DNA of 64,000 nucleotides from Mycobacterium heckeshornense (lineage in GTDB: Bacteria; Actinomycetota; Actinomycetes; Mycobacteriales; Mycobacteriaceae): assembly GCF_016592155.1 (NCBI RefSeq), contig NZ_AP024237.1:62001-126000 (forward strand), written 5' to 3'. The notes under the pieces were generated by a model that was not told the DNA's origin, did not search any database, and saw only the letters and a program-made list of their open reading frames with translations. Position 1 is the stretch's first letter, and every line of letters begins with the position of its first letter. This document shows, one piece after another, positions 33,833 to 46,232 of this stretch. Both the position numbers and the translations under genes were made by a program.

Positions 33833-34105
33833 ATGAGCGTCAATCCGTTCGACGACGACAATGGCAGTTTCTTCGTCTTGGTGAACGACGAGGAGCAACA
33901 CAGCCTGTGGCCTTCCTTCGCTGACGTGCCCGCCGGGTGGCGGGTGGTTTACGGCGAAGCGGACCGCGCGGCGTGTCTGGACTACATCGAACACAACTGG
34001 ACCGATATACGGCCGAAGAGTCTGCGCGAGAGGCCGCGCGGGGTCAGGCGTTTGACTCATAAATCTGCTTCGGCTGAGAGGGCACTTCGATGGGGACGCG
34101 GCTAA
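33833..34105 (+). CDS. MbtH-like protein
   Basis: A 90-residue MbtH-family protein that binds and activates NRPS adenylation domains. Signature residues: [20 protein letters not shown] (NxEExxSLWP), AGWRVVYGE and [12 protein letters not shown]. The ATG at 33833 follows GGAG at good spacing. It overlaps the NRPS start by 16 bases, so the two are co-translated. The C-terminal extension after RPKSL (about 25 residues) is longer than in most MbtH proteins and covers the overlap. Confidence 0.9.
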   Translation: MSVNPFDDDNGSFFVLVNDEEQHSLWPSFADVPAGWRVVYGEADRAACLDYIEHNWTDIRPKSLRERPRGVRRLTHKSASAERALRWGRG

Positions 34106-36231
34106 CTGATCGTGTGTTTCCGCTCACGCGGGGGCAGCTGGCTATATGGCTTGCACAAGAAACGGGTCGCTTCGGTGCGAGGTGGCAACTGGGCTATCTT
34201 GTGCGACTCGACGGCGCGCTCGAGCCCGACTTGTTTGAGCGCGCGATCCGTCAAGTGGTGCACGAGGCCGAACCATTTAGATCCGCCTTTTTCCAGGTGG
34301 ACGGCCAGGTTTTCCAGAAGACGGTTGATTACCCGGGTGTTGAGCTTGCTCGCCACGACCTCATGGGTTCGCAGGATCCTGTCCGGGAAGCCTATCGGCT
34401 AACATCCTCGATCCAGTGCACGGTGATGCCGCTTAATGGCCCGCTGTTCAAATTTGCGTTGTTGCAGACACGGGTAGATCAATGGTATTTCTTCGTGTGC
34501 TGCCATCATATAGTGGCTGACGGAATCGGCCTTGCTCTTGTTTGTCATCGGATCGCAGTTGTCTATAGTGCCATGGCTTCGTGCACGCCGATTCCCCCTG
34601 CTTTCTTCGGGTCGCTGGGTGATCTCATTGCTTGCGAGTTAGAATACGAAGCCTCCACCGATTATCTCGATGATCAGGATTATTGGACGAGGAACCTGCC
34701 GCCGGAAAGCGAACCGCGTTATCGGTTAGCGGCCGCCGCGGACAGGCGTGATCAATATGAGCCTTCTGCACCGGTTGAATTGGACCCTGCCGTTGTCGCC
34801 GGGATCAAACGAACGTCGCAGACGTTGGGGGTGCGTCGCTCGTCGGTGATCACTGCGGCGTGCGCGCTGCTGCTGCATGGGTGCGACGTCGAGAGTTCGG
34901 ACGTGGTGCTCGATTTTCCGGTAAGCAGGCGTGTGCGTCCGGAGACACAGACGGTGCCCGGAATGGTCACCGGGTTCGTCCCGCTGGTGTTTAAAGCCTT
35001 GCCCGGGTCTGCGGTTGCTAGTTTTTGTCAACATGTCGACACGCGACTGCGGGAGGCGCTGCAGCATCAGCGTTTCCCAGTGCACGAACTTGAGAATAAG
35101 GCACGTCTCCGCAACTCCGCGCAGACGCCGAATCGTGTAATTATTAATTTCATTCCGACTACACATATGGCGAAGCTTACTGGTGCTACGGCAACGGGGA
35201 CTTTGACTCATACTAACCTCGTTGATCAGTTCGGAATGGACTTTTTCAAGGACGGCGATCGGCTATTTCTCAGCACGCAGCCGAGCGCGACGACGAGTGA
35301 GACCGCGGGTGCTGGACAATGGCTTTCGGATTGTGATGTCCGCGATTTAGTAAAGCGGTTGGAGCGGGTGTTGGTGGCTTTGACCGCCGACCCGGGGCAG
35401 CGGCTCTCGTCGGTGGATGTGCTTGATGAGCTTGAGCGTGCCCGGTTGGATGAGATCGGTAACCGGGCGGTGTTGGCGCGGCCGGCGGCCGGGTTGTCGA
35501 TTCCGGTGTTGTTCGCCGCGCGGGTGGCCCAGACACCGGATGCGGTGGCGGTGTCCTTCGAAGGCCGCTCCATGACTTATCGCGAGGTTGAGGAGCGCGC
35601 GAACCGGTTGGCGCATCTGTTGGCCGACAAGGGGGCGGGGCCGGGACAGTGTGTGGGGCTGCGGTTTTCGCGGTCGGCTGAGGCGATCGTGGCGATTTTG
35701 GCGGTGCTGAAGACGGGGGCGGCTTATCTGCCGATCGACCCGGGGCATCCACGGGAGCGGATCGGGTTCATGCTCGCCGATGCCGCGCCGGTGGCGGTGA
35801 TCACCGCGGCGGGGCTGCGCCCGCGGCTGGACGGGTTTGACGTGGTGGTCCTCGATGTCAACGACCCCGCTGTGGACGCCCAACCCAGCACGGCGCTGCC
35901 GGCGCCGGCACCTGATGACATTGCTTACCTGATCTACACCTCGGGCACCACCGGGGTTCCCAAGGGTGGCGATCACCCACCGCAACGTGACCCAGCTGGT
36001 GGAGTCCTTGGATGCGGGCCTGCCCGCGGCGGGGGTGTGGAGCCAGTGTCATTCGTATGCCTTCGATGTCTCGGTGTGGGAGATCTTCGGTGCGCTGTTG
36101 CGCGGCGGGCGGCTGGTGGTGGTGCCCGAGTCGGTGGTGGGCTCACCGGAAGACTTGCACGGCGTGCTGGTTGCCGAGCAGGTCAACGTGTTGACCCAGA
36201 CCCCGTCGGCGGTGGCGGTGCTCTCGGCTAA
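34090..36231 (+). CDS. Non-ribosomal peptide synthetase, N-terminal fragment (C1 and first half of A1)
   Basis: The first part of a giant NRPS gene that is broken by a frameshift. Residues 5-430 form a condensation domain with [16 protein letters not shown] (complete HHxxxDG). As the first domain of the assembly line it probably joins a fatty acyl group to residue one. From residue 450 adenylation domain A1 begins (LTYREVEE-type motif [20 protein letters not shown]) and runs to [11 protein letters not shown]. At 35963-35966 the frame is lost. The equivalent site in A3 reads AAGGGGGTGG and here AAGGGTGG. The last 89 codons are out-of-frame read-through. Codon and base use of the C1 part is less GC-rich than the rest. 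Confidence 0.88.
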   Translation: MGTRLTDRVFPLTRGQLAIWLAQETGRFGARWQLGYLVRLDGALEPDLFERAIRQVVHEAEPFRSAFFQVDGQVFQKTVDYPGVELARHDLMGSQDPVREAYRLTSSIQCTVMPLNGPLFKFALLQTRVDQWYFFVCCHHIVADGIGLALVCHRIAVVYSAMASCTPIPPAFFGSLGDLIACELEYEASTDYLDDQDYWTRNLPPESEPRYRLAAAADRRDQYEPSAPVELDPAVVAGIKRTSQTLGVRRSSVITAACALLLHGCDVESSDVVLDFPVSRRVRPETQTVPGMVTGFVPLVFKALPGSAVASFCQHVDTRLREALQHQRFPVHELENKARLRNSAQTPNRVIINFIPTTHMAKLTGATATGTLTHTNLVDQFGMDFFKDGDRLFLSTQPSATTSETAGAGQWLSDCDVRDLVKRLERVLVALTADPGQRLSSVDVLDELERARLDEIGNRAVLARPAAGLSIPVLFAARVAQTPDAVAVSFEGRSMTYREVEERANRLAHLLADKGAGPGQCVGLRFSRSAEAIVAILAVLKTGAAYLPIDPGHPRERIGFMLADAAPVAVITAAGLRPRLDGFDVVVLDVNDPAVDAQPSTALPAPAPDDIAYLIYTSGTTGVPKGGDHPPQRDPAGGVLGCGPARGGGVEPVSFVCLRCLGVGDLRCAVARRAAGGGARVGGGLTGRLARRAGCRAGQRVDPDPVGGGGALG

Positions 36232-37155
36232 GGGGCTGGAGTCGGTGGCGTTGGTGATGGCCGGCGAGCCCTGCCCGGCCGAGGTGGTGGATCGGTGGGC
36301 GCCGGGGCGGGTGATGATCAACGCCTACGGCCCGACCGAGACCACGATGTGTGTGGCGATCAGCGCCCCATTGGCGGCGGGATCGGGGGTGCCGCCGATC
36401 GGTGCGCCGGTGTCCGGTGCGGCGTTGTTTGTGCTCGATGGCTGGTTGCGTCCGGTGCCGGCCGGTGTGGTCGGGGAGTTGTATGTGGCCGGTCGCGGCG
36501 TGGCGGTTGGCTATCTGGGCCGGGCCGGGTTGACCGGGTCGCGGTTTGTGGCCTGCCCGTTCGCCGGCGCGGGAGCCCCTGGAACACGGATGTATCGCAC
36601 CGGGGATCTGGTGCGGTGGGGCGCCGATGGGCAGCTGGCGTATGTGGGGCGCGCCGATGAGCAGGTCAAGATCCGCGGCTATCGCATCGAATGCGGTGAG
36701 ATCCGGGCCGCCCTGGCCGGGCTGGACGGGGTGAAGCAGGCGGCGGTGATCGTCCGCGAGGACCGCCCCGGCGACAAACGGCTGGTGGGCTATGTCACCG
36801 GGACAGCAGACCCGGTCCAGATACGCGCCGCGCTGGCCGAGCGGCTGCCGGAGTACATGGTTCCGGCCGCGGTGGTGGTGTTGGCGGCGCTGCCATTGAC
36901 GGTCAACGGCAAACTCGACACCCGCGCCCTGCCCGCACCCGAATACACCCAGGGCGACGGCTACCGCGCCCCCACCACCCCGGTCGAGGAGATCGTGGCC
37001 GGCATCTACGCCCAGGTACTCGGCCTGGAGCGGGTCGGCGTCGACGACTCATTCTTCGATCTGGGCGGGGACTCGCTCCTGGCCACGCGCCTGGTCGCCG
37101 CCATCGAAAACACCCTGAATGCCAGCCTTTCCGTACGCACCGTATTCGAGGCACC
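35354..37155 (+). repeat. NRPS long direct repeat, copy 1 (A1-T1)
   Basis: Matches 41694-43497 base for base as far as I could compare. Exceptions are the two missing G at 35964-35966 and a C/G change in the T-domain serine region (ctcctggcc versus ctgctggcc, about 37079). It starts in the C-A linker and ends just after the carrier domain. Confidence 0.85.
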
Positions 37156-40100
37156 CACGGTTGCCCAGTTGGCGCCCCGTATAGGCGCGAAGGCGGGTCG
37201 GCTTGAGCCGTTGGTGGCGGGTGAGCGGCCGGCGGTAATTCCGTTGTCGTTCGCCCAGCAGCGGTTGTGGTTTATCGACCAGTTGCAGGGTCCTTCACCG
37301 GTCTACAACATACCGGCGGTGTTGCGGCTGCGCGGTGCGCTTGATACCGACGCGCTCGGTGCGGCGCTGGCCGATGTGGTGGGCCGCCATGAAAGCCTGC
37401 GCACCCTGCTTGTGGCGGTCGAGGGAACACCCCAGCAGGTGGTTGTCCCTGGTGAGCGGGCCGACTTCGGCTGGCAGATCACTGATGCCACCGGCTGGCC
37501 GGAAAGCCGGCTGGGTGAGGCCGTTAACGCAGCGGCGTGCTACACGTTCGATCTGGCAACCGAGATCCCGTTGAGCGCACAGCTTTTCCGGGTCGCCGCC
37601 GACGAACACGTCCTGGTGGCCGTCGTGCACCACATCGGTGCGGATGGCTGGTCGATCACCGCGCTGGTGCGCGATCTGGGGGTGGCTTATGCCAGCCGGT
37701 GTGCGGGGCGGGCCCCCGGCTGGGCGCCATTACCGGTGCAGTATGTCGATTACGCGCTGTGGCAGCGTGCACAGTTTGGTGATCTCGATGACAGTGAAAG
37801 CCGCATTGCCGCGCAGCTGGCCTATTGGGAGCAGGCGCTGGCCGGTTTGCCCGAGCGGCTGCAGTTGCCCACCGATCGGCCGTACCCGTCGGTTGCCGAT
37901 TACCGCGGCGCCAAGGTGGCGGTGGATTGGCCGGGGGAGTTGCAGCAGCGGGTACGCGAGGTGGCCCGCGAGCACAACGCGACGAGTTTCATGGTGGTTC
38001 AGGCCGCGCTGGCGGTTCTGCTGTCGAAGCTCAGCGCCAGCAGCGATGTGCCGTTGGGGTTCGTGATCGCCGGGCGGGGCGACCGTGCGCTGGATGAGTT
38101 GGTGGGGTTTTTCGTCAACACCCTGGTGCTCCGGGTCAATCTGGCCGGAGATCCCACCGTGGCCGAGCTGCTGGCCCAGGTGCGAGCGCGCGGCCTGGCC
38201 GCCTACGAGCACCAAGATGTGCCCTTCGAGGTGCTCGTCGAGCGGCTCAACCCCACCCGAAGCCTGGCCCATCACCCGCTGGTCCAAGTGGTATTGGCCT
38301 GGCAGAACTTCCCCGGACAGACCAGCGATCCCGCCGCCGGGTTGGCCTTGGGTGATCTGCGGGTTACCCAGATGCCGGCGGAAACCCAGTGGGCGCGCAT
38401 GGATCTGACATTTACCCTGGCCGAACGCTGGACCGATGCCGGTGAGCCCGCCGGGATTTACGGAGACGTGGAATTTCGAACCGACGTGTTCGACGCGGAC
38501 AGGATCGAGGCGCTGATCGAGCGGTTGGAGCGGGTTTTGGTGGCGATGACCGCCGACCCGGGGCAGCGGCTCTCTTCGGTGGATCTGCTCGATGCCGCTG
38601 AGCACGTCCGCCTAGATGGGTGGGGTAATCGCGCTGTGCTGGCCCAGCCGGCGGCCGGGGTGTCGATTCCGGTGCTATTCGCCGGGCAGGTGGCGCGTAC
38701 CCCGGAGGCGGTGGCGATCAGTTGCGGGGGCCGCTCGGTGACCTATCGCGAGCTCGAGGAGACCGCGAACCGGTTGGCGCACCTGCTGGCTGGCCATGGT
38801 GTGGGCGCAGGCGGGTGTGTGGCGCTGCTGTTTCCCCGTTCTGCCGAGGCGATCGTGGCGGTCCTGGCCGTGCTCAAAACCGGGGCGGCCTATCTGCCGA
38901 TCGACCCGGGACTGCCGGAGGCCCGAACCGAGTTCATGCTCGCCGACGCCGCGCCGATTGCCGCGGTCACCACCAAGGACCTGCGGTCGCGGTTAGACGG
39001 GCACGATCTGCTGGTCATCGACGTCGAAGACCCTCGCATCCCGACCTATCCGTGCACAGGTTTGCCGGCGCCGGCACCCGACGACATCGCCTACATCATC
39101 TACACCTCAGGCACCACCGGCACCCCCAAAGGTGTAGCACTCACCCACAGCGGCGTTCCGGACCTCGTGAGGACGCACATTGAGCGTCTCGCCATCACGC
39201 CTGACAGCCGAATTCTGCAATTTGCCCCGTTATCTTTCGATACTTCGGTGGGGAACCTGTGGTACGCATTGCTGTCCGGAGCAGCCGCAGTGGTTCCCGT
39301 CAATGACCAAGCGCTTCCGGGCAAAGAATTAGTCGACTTAATAACCGAGCAGCGCGTCTCTCACGCGGCATTCACGCCCACAGCGCTAGCCGCGCTCCCA
39401 GTAGACCGACTGCAAGGCATGACGCTGATTGCGGCTGGCGAGGCGTGCACAAAAGAACTGGTGGACCGATGGGCCCCTGTCGCCACACTGATTAACGAGT
39501 ACGGCCCGACCGAAACGACGGTGGACGTCACGATGACAGGCCGGCTTGAGAGTGGTTCGGGGGTGCCGCCGATCGGTGCGCCGGTGTCCGGTGCGGCGTT
39601 GTTTGTGCTCGATGGCTGGTTGCGTCCGGTGCCGGCCGGTGTGGTCGGGGAGTTGTATGTGGCCGGTCGCGGCGTGGCGGTTGGCTATCTGGGCCGGGCC
39701 GGGTTGACCGGGTCGCGGTTTGTGGCCTGCCCGTTCGCCGGCGCGGGAGCCCCTGGAACACGGATGTATCGCACCGGGGATCTGGTGCGGTGGGGCGCCG
39801 ATGGGCAGCTGGCGTATGTGGGGCGCGCCGATGAGCAGGTCAAGATCCGCGGCTATCGCATCGAATGCGGTGAGATCCGGGCCGCCCTGGCCGGGCTGGA
39901 CGGGGTGAAGCAGGCGGCGGTGATCGTCCGCGAGGACCGCCCCGGCGACAAACGGCTGGTGGGCTATGTCACCGGGACAGCAGACCCGGTCCAGATACGC
40001 GCCGCGCTGGCCGAGCGGCTGCCGGAGTACATGGTTCCGGCCGCGGTGGTGGTGTTGGCGGCGCTGCCATTGACGGTCAACGGCAAACTCGACACCCGCG

Positions 40101-43100
40101 CCCTGCCCGCACCCGAATACACCCAGGGCGACGGCTACCGCGCCCCCACCACCCCGGTCGAGGAGATCGTGGCCGGCATCTACGCCCAGGTACTCGGCCT
40201 GGAGCGGGTCGGCGTCGACGACTCATTCTTCGATCTGGGTGGGGATTCGCTGTCGGCGATGCGGGTGATTGCCGCGGTCAACACCGCCCTGGATGCTCAC
40301 CTTGCGGTGCGCGCCGTGTTCGAGGCACCCACGGTTGCCCAGTTGGCACCTCGAATCGGCGCGGAGGCGGGTCGGCTTGAGCCGTTGCTGGCGGGTGAGC
40401 GGCCGGCGGTAATTCCGTTGTCGTTCGCCCAGCAGCGATTGTGGTTTATCGACCAGTTGCACGGTCCTTCACCGGTCTACAACGGGGCTGTGGCGTTGCG
40501 GCTGCGCGGAGCGCTTGATGCCGACGCGCTCGGTGCGGCGCTGGCCGATGTGGTGGGCCGCCATGAAAGCCTGCGTACGCTGTTGCCGGCGGTCGAGGGG
40601 ATACCGCGGCAGGTGGTGGTGCCCGCCGAGCAGGCCGATTTCGGCTGGGACGTCATTGACGTCAGCGGGTGGCCGGCAGGCCAGCTGAGCGAAGCCATTG
40701 GCGCGGCGGCGCGCTACCGGTTTGACCTGGCAACCGTGATCCCGTTGCGGGCACAGCTTTTCCGCGTCGGCGACGACGAACACGTGCTGGTGGCCGTGGT
40801 GCACGAAATCACCGCCGATGGCTGGTCGATGACCCGGCTGGTGCGTGACCTAGGTGTGGCCTATGCCAGCCGGCGCGCGGGGCGGGCCCCCGGCTGGGTG
40901 CCGTTGCCGGTGCAATATGTCGATTACACGCTGTGGCAGCGCGCACAGTTTGGTGATCTCGATGACAGTGAAAGCGGCATTGCCGCGCAGCTGGCCTATT
41001 GGGAGCAGGCGCTGGCCGGGATGCCTGAGCGGCTGCAGCTGCCCACCGATCGGCCCTACCCGCCGGTGGCTGATCAGCGCGGCGCCAGGGTGGCGGTGGA
41101 CTGGCCGGCGGCGCTGCAGCAGCAAGTTGCTCGGGTTAGCCGCGAGCACAACGCGACCAGTTTCATGGTGATGCACGCCGCCCTTGCGGTTCTGCTGTCG
41201 AAGCTCAGCGCCAGCAGCGACGTGGCGGTGGGGTTCGCGATCGCCGGGCGAAGCGATCCCGCGCTGGAAGAGCTGGTGGGGTTTTTCGTCAACACCCTGG
41301 TGCTGCGGTTCGATCTGGCCGGGGATCCCACCGTGGCCGAGCTGCTGGCCCAGGTGCGAGCGCGCGGGCTGGCCGCCTATGAGCACCAAGATGTGCCCTT
41401 TGAGGTGCTCGTGGAGCGGCTCAACCCCACCCGAAGCCTGGCCCATCACCCGCTGGTTCAGGTGATGTTGGCCTGGCAGAACTTGCCCGGGCAAGTCGAT
41501 GTCCCCGCGACCGGGCTGAGTTTGGGTGATCTTCAGGTCACGCCGCTGCTGGCGGATACCCAGGCGGCAAAAATGGATCTGGTGTTCTTCCTGAAGGAAC
41601 GCTGGACCGATGCCGGTGAGCCCGCTGGGATTTACGGGCACGTGGAATTTCGAACCGACGTGTTCGACGCGGAGAGCATCGAGGCACTGATCGAGCGGTT
41701 GGAGCGGGTGTTGGTGGCTTTGACCGCCGACCCGGGGCAGCGGCTCTCGTCGGTGGATGTGCTTGATGAGCTTGAGCGTGCCCGGTTGGATGAGATCGGT
41801 AACCGGGCGGTGTTGGCGCGGCCGGCGGCCGGGTTGTCGATTCCGGTGTTGTTCGCCGCGCGGGTGGCCCAGACACCGGATGCGGTGGCGGTGTCCTTCG
41901 AAGGCCGCTCCATGACTTATCGCGAGGTTGAGGAGCGCGCGAACCGGTTGGCGCATCTGTTGGCCGACAAGGGGGCGGGGCCGGGACAGTGTGTGGGGCT
42001 GCGGTTTTCGCGGTCGGCTGAGGCGATCGTGGCGATTTTGGCGGTGCTGAAGACGGGGGCGGCTTATCTGCCGATCGACCCGGGGCATCCACGGGAGCGG
42101 ATCGGGTTCATGCTCGCCGATGCCGCGCCGGTGGCGGTGATCACCGCGGCGGGGCTGCGCCCGCGGCTGGACGGGTTTGACGTGGTGGTCCTCGATGTCA
42201 ACGACCCCGCTGTGGACGCCCAACCCAGCACGGCGCTGCCGGCGCCGGCACCTGATGACATTGCTTACCTGATCTACACCTCGGGCACCACCGGGGTTCC
42301 CAAGGGGGTGGCGATCACCCACCGCAACGTGACCCAGCTGGTGGAGTCCTTGGATGCGGGCCTGCCCGCGGCGGGGGTGTGGAGCCAGTGTCATTCGTAT
42401 GCCTTCGATGTCTCGGTGTGGGAGATCTTCGGTGCGCTGTTGCGCGGCGGGCGGCTGGTGGTGGTGCCCGAGTCGGTGGTGGGCTCACCGGAAGACTTGC
42501 ACGGCGTGCTGGTTGCCGAGCAGGTCAACGTGTTGACCCAGACCCCGTCGGCGGTGGCGGTGCTCTCGGCTAAGGGGCTGGAGTCGGTGGCGTTGGTGAT
42601 GGCCGGCGAGCCCTGCCCGGCCGAGGTGGTGGATCGGTGGGCGCCGGGGCGGGTGATGATCAACGCCTACGGCCCGACCGAGACCACGATGTGTGTGGCG
42701 ATCAGCGCCCCATTGGCGGCGGGATCGGGGGTGCCGCCGATCGGTGCGCCGGTGTCCGGTGCGGCGTTGTTTGTGCTCGATGGCTGGTTGCGTCCGGTGC
42801 CGGCCGGTGTGGTCGGGGAGTTGTATGTGGCCGGTCGCGGCGTGGCGGTTGGCTATCTGGGCCGGGCCGGGTTGACCGGGTCGCGGTTTGTGGCCTGCCC
42901 GTTCGCCGGCGCGGGAGCCCCTGGAACACGGATGTATCGCACCGGGGATCTGGTGCGGTGGGGCGCCGATGGGCAGCTGGCGTATGTGGGGCGCGCCGAT
43001 GAGCAGGTCAAGATCCGCGGCTATCGCATCGAATGCGGTGAGATCCGGGCCGCCCTGGCCGGGCTGGACGGGGTGAAGCAGGCGGCGGTGATCGTCCGCG

Positions 43101-44878
43101 AGGACCGCCCCGGCGACAAACGGCTGGTGGGCTATGTCACCGGGACAGCAGACCCGGTCCAGATACGCGCCGCGCTGGCCGAGCGGCTGCCGGAGTACAT
43201 GGTTCCGGCCGCGGTGGTGGTGTTGGCGGCGCTGCCATTGACGGTCAACGGCAAACTCGACACCCGCGCCCTGCCCGCACCCGAATACACCCAGGGCGAC
43301 GGCTACCGCGCCCCCACCACCCCGGTCGAGGAGATCGTGGCCGGCATCTACGCCCAGGTACTCGGCCTGGAGCGGGTCGGCGTCGACGACTCATTCTTCG
43401 ATCTGGGCGGGGACTCGCTGCTGGCCACGCGCCTGGTCGCCGCCATCGAAAACACCCTGAATGCCAGCCTTTCCGTACGCACCGTATTCGAGGCACCATC
43501 CGTCAGAAGCTTGAGCCAGCAGTTGGGCAGACGGGCCAACGGGCCCAGCTTCGCGTCCGTGCACGGCCGCAACAGCACCGAGGTGCACGCCCGCGACCTC
43601 ACGCTGGACAAGTTCATCGACGCCACGACACTGACCGCCGCACCGACGCTAGGTCCGAGCGCCGAAGTGCGGACGGTGCTGCTGACCGGGGCGACCGGTT
43701 TCCTGGGGCGTTACCTGGCCCTGGAATGGCTGCAGCGTATGGACCTGGTCGGCGGCACGTTGATCTGCCTGGTCCGGGCAAAGTCTGACGAGGATGCGTA
43801 CCAACGCTTGGAAAAGACCTTCGACAACGGCGACCCCAACCTGCTGCGGCACTTCCAGAAACTGGCTGCCGATCATCTGCAGGTCCTCGCCGGCGACAAG
43901 GGCGAAGCCAACCTGGGCCTAGACCAGCAGACCTGGCAGCGGCTGGCCGAGACCGTGGATCTGATCGTCGACCCCGCGGCCCTTGTCAGCGGGGACCTGC
44001 CCTACAGCGACTTATTCGGGCCCAACGTCGTAGGCACCGCAGAGCTGATCCGCATTGCGCTCACCACGAAGCTGAAGCCCTACACGTACGTGTCGACTGC
44101 CAGCGTCGGCGATCAGATCGAGCCGTCGGCGTTCACCGAGGATGCCGACATCCGGGTCATCAGCCCCGCCCGCACAAACGATAACAGCAACGGCTACGGC
44201 AACAGCAAGTGGGCCGGCGAAGTGCTGCTGCGGGAGGCACATGACCTGTCCAACCTGCCGGTCACGGTGTTTCGTTGCGACATGATCCTGGCCGGCACCA
44301 CCTATGCGGGCCAGCTCAACGTGTCGGACTGGTTCACCCAGATGGTGCTGAGCCTGTTGGCCACCGGCATCGCGCCCGGCTCGTTCTACCAGCTCGACGC
44401 CGACGGCAACCGGCAGCGCGCGCACTTCGACGGGCTGCCCGTCGAATTCATCGCTGAGGCTATCGCCACATTGGGCGCTCAGACCCTCGACGGGTTTCAG
44501 ACCTATCACGTGATGAACCCGCACGACGACGGCATCGGCCTCGACGAATACGTCGACTGGGTGATTGAGGCCGGTTACCCGATCCAGCGCATTGGTGACT
44601 TTGGGGAATGGGTACAGCGCTTTGAGACCGCCCTGCGTGCCCTGCCGGATCGACAGCGAGGCACCGTGCTGGAGTTGCTGTTCCGCAATTCCAATCAGTT
44701 ACGGCCCGCAGAGCCGACCCGCGGAGCGCTTGCGACGACCGATCGATTCCGTGCTGCGGTACGAGAAGCGAAAATCGGCCCCAACGGTAACATTCCGCAC
44801 GTCTCGGCGCCGATCATCATCAAATACGTCACCGACTTGCAACTGCTCGGGCTTTGGGACGATAGCGAGGCGAAGTGA
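35966..44878 (+). CDS. Non-ribosomal peptide synthetase, main part (A1'-T1-C2-A2-T2-C3-A3-T3-reductase)
   Basis: 2970 residues continuing the gene after the frameshift. Order: rest of A1 to about 36950; carrier T1 with [12 protein letters not shown] (about 37060); C2 with [11 protein letters not shown] (about 37627); A2 with [11 protein letters not shown] (about 39100); T2 with [12 protein letters not shown] (about 40230); C3 with [11 protein letters not shown] (about 40797, second His replaced by Glu); A3 with [11 protein letters not shown] (about 42275); T3 (about 43400). A terminal thioester reductase domain follows, with [17 protein letters not shown] and [14 protein letters not shown] (YxxxK as YGNSK). 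There is no epimerase, methyltransferase or thioesterase. The expected product is an N-acyl tripeptide aldehyde or alcohol. A1 and A3 are almost identical and carry DVWT.VAAMC-type pocket residues, close to phenylalanine codes; A2 is different and not assigned. Confidence 0.93.
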   Translation: MAITHRNVTQLVESLDAGLPAAGVWSQCHSYAFDVSVWEIFGALLRGGRLVVVPESVVGSPEDLHGVLVAEQVNVLTQTPSAVAVLSAKGLESVALVMAGEPCPAEVVDRWAPGRVMINAYGPTETTMCVAISAPLAAGSGVPPIGAPVSGAALFVLDGWLRPVPAGVVGELYVAGRGVAVGYLGRAGLTGSRFVACPFAGAGAPGTRMYRTGDLVRWGADGQLAYVGRADEQVKIRGYRIECGEIRAALAGLDGVKQAAVIVREDRPGDKRLVGYVTGTADPVQIRAALAERLPEYMVPAAVVVLAALPLTVNGKLDTRALPAPEYTQGDGYRAPTTPVEEIVAGIYAQVLGLERVGVDDSFFDLGGDSLLATRLVAAIENTLNASLSVRTVFEAPTVAQLAPRIGAKAGRLEPLVAGERPAVIPLSFAQQRLWFIDQLQGPSPVYNIPAVLRLRGALDTDALGAALADVVGRHESLRTLLVAVEGTPQQVVVPGERADFGWQITDATGWPESRLGEAVNAAACYTFDLATEIPLSAQLFRVAADEHVLVAVVHHIGADGWSITALVRDLGVAYASRCAGRAPGWAPLPVQYVDYALWQRAQFGDLDDSESRIAAQLAYWEQALAGLPERLQLPTDRPYPSVADYRGAKVAVDWPGELQQRVREVAREHNATSFMVVQAALAVLLSKLSASSDVPLGFVIAGRGDRALDELVGFFVNTLVLRVNLAGDPTVAELLAQVRARGLAAYEHQDVPFEVLVERLNPTRSLAHHPLVQVVLAWQNFPGQTSDPAAGLALGDLRVTQMPAETQWARMDLTFTLAERWTDAGEPAGIYGDVEFRTDVFDADRIEALIERLERVLVAMTADPGQRLSSVDLLDAAEHVRLDGWGNRAVLAQPAAGVSIPVLFAGQVARTPEAVAISCGGRSVTYRELEETANRLAHLLAGHGVGAGGCVALLFPRSAEAIVAVLAVLKTGAAYLPIDPGLPEARTEFMLADAAPIAAVTTKDLRSRLDGHDLLVIDVEDPRIPTYPCTGLPAPAPDDIAYIIYTSGTTGTPKGVALTHSGVPDLVRTHIERLAITPDSRILQFAPLSFDTSVGNLWYALLSGAAAVVPVNDQALPGKELVDLITEQRVSHAAFTPTALAALPVDRLQGMTLIAAGEACTKELVDRWAPVATLINEYGPTETTVDVTMTGRLESGSGVPPIGAPVSGAALFVLDGWLRPVPAGVVGELYVAGRGVAVGYLGRAGLTGSRFVACPFAGAGAPGTRMYRTGDLVRWGADGQLAYVGRADEQVKIRGYRIECGEIRAALAGLDGVKQAAVIVREDRPGDKRLVGYVTGTADPVQIRAALAERLPEYMVPAAVVVLAALPLTVNGKLDTRALPAPEYTQGDGYRAPTTPVEEIVAGIYAQVLGLERVGVDDSFFDLGGDSLSAMRVIAAVNTALDAHLAVRAVFEAPTVAQLAPRIGAEAGRLEPLLAGERPAVIPLSFAQQRLWFIDQLHGPSPVYNGAVALRLRGALDADALGAALADVVGRHESLRTLLPAVEGIPRQVVVPAEQADFGWDVIDVSGWPAGQLSEAIGAAARYRFDLATVIPLRAQLFRVGDDEHVLVAVVHEITADGWSMTRLVRDLGVAYASRRAGRAPGWVPLPVQYVDYTLWQRAQFGDLDDSESGIAAQLAYWEQALAGMPERLQLPTDRPYPPVADQRGARVAVDWPAALQQQVARVSREHNATSFMVMHAALAVLLSKLSASSDVAVGFAIAGRSDPALEELVGFFVNTLVLRFDLAGDPTVAELLAQVRARGLAAYEHQDVPFEVLVERLNPTRSLAHHPLVQVMLAWQNLPGQVDVPATGLSLGDLQVTPLLADTQAAKMDLVFFLKERWTDAGEPAGIYGHVEFRTDVFDAESIEALIERLERVLVALTADPGQRLSSVDVLDELERARLDEIGNRAVLARPAAGLSIPVLFAARVAQTPDAVAVSFEGRSMTYREVEERANRLAHLLADKGAGPGQCVGLRFSRSAEAIVAILAVLKTGAAYLPIDPGHPRERIGFMLADAAPVAVITAAGLRPRLDGFDVVVLDVNDPAVDAQPSTALPAPAPDDIAYLIYTSGTTGVPKGVAITHRNVTQLVESLDAGLPAAGVWSQCHSYAFDVSVWEIFGALLRGGRLVVVPESVVGSPEDLHGVLVAEQVNVLTQTPSAVAVLSAKGLESVALVMAGEPCPAEVVDRWAPGRVMINAYGPTETTMCVAISAPLAAGSGVPPIGAPVSGAALFVLDGWLRPVPAGVVGELYVAGRGVAVGYLGRAGLTGSRFVACPFAGAGAPGTRMYRTGDLVRWGADGQLAYVGRADEQVKIRGYRIECGEIRAALAGLDGVKQAAVIVREDRPGDKRLVGYVTGTADPVQIRAALAERLPEYMVPAAVVVLAALPLTVNGKLDTRALPAPEYTQGDGYRAPTTPVEEIVAGIYAQVLGLERVGVDDSFFDLGGDSLLATRLVAAIENTLNASLSVRTVFEAPSVRSLSQQLGRRANGPSFASVHGRNSTEVHARDLTLDKFIDATTLTAAPTLGPSAEVRTVLLTGATGFLGRYLALEWLQRMDLVGGTLICLVRAKSDEDAYQRLEKTFDNGDPNLLRHFQKLAADHLQVLAGDKGEANLGLDQQTWQRLAETVDLIVDPAALVSGDLPYSDLFGPNVVGTAELIRIALTTKLKPYTYVSTASVGDQIEPSAFTEDADIRVISPARTNDNSNGYGNSKWAGEVLLREAHDLSNLPVTVFRCDMILAGTTYAGQLNVSDWFTQMVLSLLATGIAPGSFYQLDADGNRQRAHFDGLPVEFIAEAIATLGAQTLDGFQTYHVMNPHDDGIGLDEYVDWVIEAGYPIQRIGDFGEWVQRFETALRALPDRQRGTVLELLFRNSNQLRPAEPTRGALATTDRFRAAVREAKIGPNGNIPHVSAPIIIKYVTDLQLLGLWDDSEAK
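39557..40239 (+). repeat. Third copy of the A-domain 3' half (A2)
   Basis: About 683 bases apparently identical to 36383-37065 and the matching part of A3. It covers the C-terminal half of the adenylation domain and the start of the carrier domain, while the adjoining specificity core of A2 (39130-39556) is unrelated to A1/A3 at the base level. Confidence 0.85.
41694..43497 (+). repeat. NRPS long direct repeat, copy 2 (A3-T3)
   Basis: Second copy of the 1.8-kb unit at 35354-37155, offset 6340 before and 6342 after the G-tract difference. It contains the intact AAGGGGGTGG sequence. Confidence 0.85.
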
Positions 44879-46125
44879 GTGGACCCGAGAACCTCGACTT
44901 CTTCACCGAGGAGTCGCTCGTCGATGACCCCTACGACTACTACGACGCGATCCGTCGTTGCCCGGTATGGCGTGAGCCGGCGCACGGCGTGGTGATGGTG
45001 TCGGGGTACGACGAGGCCGTCGCCGTGCAACGCGACGTCAACCAGACCTTCTCGGTATGCAACATAGTCAGCGGACCATGGTCTGGGATTCCGATCGAAA
45101 CCGACAGCGATGACATCTCGGATCTGATCGAGCGGCACCGCCAGAGGGTTACGTTCGGCGACTACTTCATAACATTTGATCCTCCGAAGCACACCGCGCA
45201 CCGCTCGTTGTTGAGCCGGTTGTTCACGCCGAGGAAGCTCAAGAACAACGCGGACTTCCTGTGGCGTCTTGCCGACGAGCAGCTCAACCGCTTCATCGCG
45301 GAGGGCAAGTGCGAGATCGTCATCGACTACAATTTCCCGTTCACGCTCGACGCGATTACCGACCTGCTGGACGTACCCGAGGCCGACCGTGAGCGATTCC
45401 GCCGCGCTGCGACAGCCAGCAGGCTCGAAGGCGATCGCAGCGGCTTCGTTGGCGTGAAAGAGGAGTGGTTCGTCGAATACATCGAAGATCGGCGGCGCAA
45501 TCCGCGCGACGACGTCCTCACCGAGCTTGCGTTGGCAACGTTTCCCGACGGCACGACACCCGACGCGATTGACGTTGCCCGCGTTGCCACCTTCATGTTC
45601 GCCGCCGGCCACGGCACGACGATCGACCTGCTGAGTCTCGCGATGCTCATGCTCGCGGAGCGACCGGACTTACAAGAGCAGCTGCGCGAGGACAACTCAA
45701 AGATCCCCGCCTTTATCGAGGAGATACTGCGCATCGAAAGCCCAATCAAATCGAATTTCCGCATGGCGCGGCGCACCACCACGATCGGCGACATCGATGT
45801 GCAAGCCGGTACCAGCGTACTCGTGATGAACGGCGCGGCAAACCGCGATCCACGACGGTTCGAGGAGCCCAGCGAATTCCGCCTCGGCCGTCCAAACATA
45901 TTGCAACACATGGCATTCGGCCGTGGTGTTCACACTTGTCCGGGCGCCCCGATTGCACGCGCCGAAGTGCGGGTGAGCTTGGAACGAATCCTTGACCGGA
46001 TGGCCGACATTCGGCTTTCAGAGGCCGAGCACGGCCCGGCAGGCGCTCGTCGGCTCAAATGGGACCGCACCTTTCTGTTCAGGCGCCTCAAGGAATTGCA
46101 TCTCGAGTTCACTCCGGTTCAGTGA
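44875..46125 (+). CDS. Cytochrome P450
   Basis: A 416-residue bacterial P450. The haem loop is [20 protein letters not shown] with the cysteine ligand. The ExxR motif is in [20 protein letters not shown]. The I-helix reads [17 protein letters not shown]; the usual acidic residue before TT is glycine. The GTG start overlaps the NRPS stop (GTGA), so it is co-translated and very likely oxidises the peptide or its acyl chain, either free or carrier-bound. No ferredoxin gene is adjacent. Confidence 0.92.
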   Translation: MSGPENLDFFTEESLVDDPYDYYDAIRRCPVWREPAHGVVMVSGYDEAVAVQRDVNQTFSVCNIVSGPWSGIPIETDSDDISDLIERHRQRVTFGDYFITFDPPKHTAHRSLLSRLFTPRKLKNNADFLWRLADEQLNRFIAEGKCEIVIDYNFPFTLDAITDLLDVPEADRERFRRAATASRLEGDRSGFVGVKEEWFVEYIEDRRRNPRDDVLTELALATFPDGTTPDAIDVARVATFMFAAGHGTTIDLLSLAMLMLAERPDLQEQLREDNSKIPAFIEEILRIESPIKSNFRMARRTTTIGDIDVQAGTSVLVMNGAANRDPRRFEEPSEFRLGRPNILQHMAFGRGVHTCPGAPIARAEVRVSLERILDRMADIRLSEAEHGPAGARRLKWDRTFLFRRLKELHLEFTPVQ

Positions 46126-46232
46126 GCCGTTCCATTGCGAAGACCGACGACGCGACCGAGCCGACAACTATCGAACAAGAGAATGCTCTCATAGCGTCAT
46201 TGCACGTCACCGGCGAAGGGTAGCTAAACAAG

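Noticed and set aside
40850..42394. A 514-codon minus-strand frame antisense to the NRPS
   Set aside because: High GC third positions of the NRPS keep the antisense open. The sequence is His/Arg/Gln-rich with no domain, and parts repeat only because the NRPS repeats.
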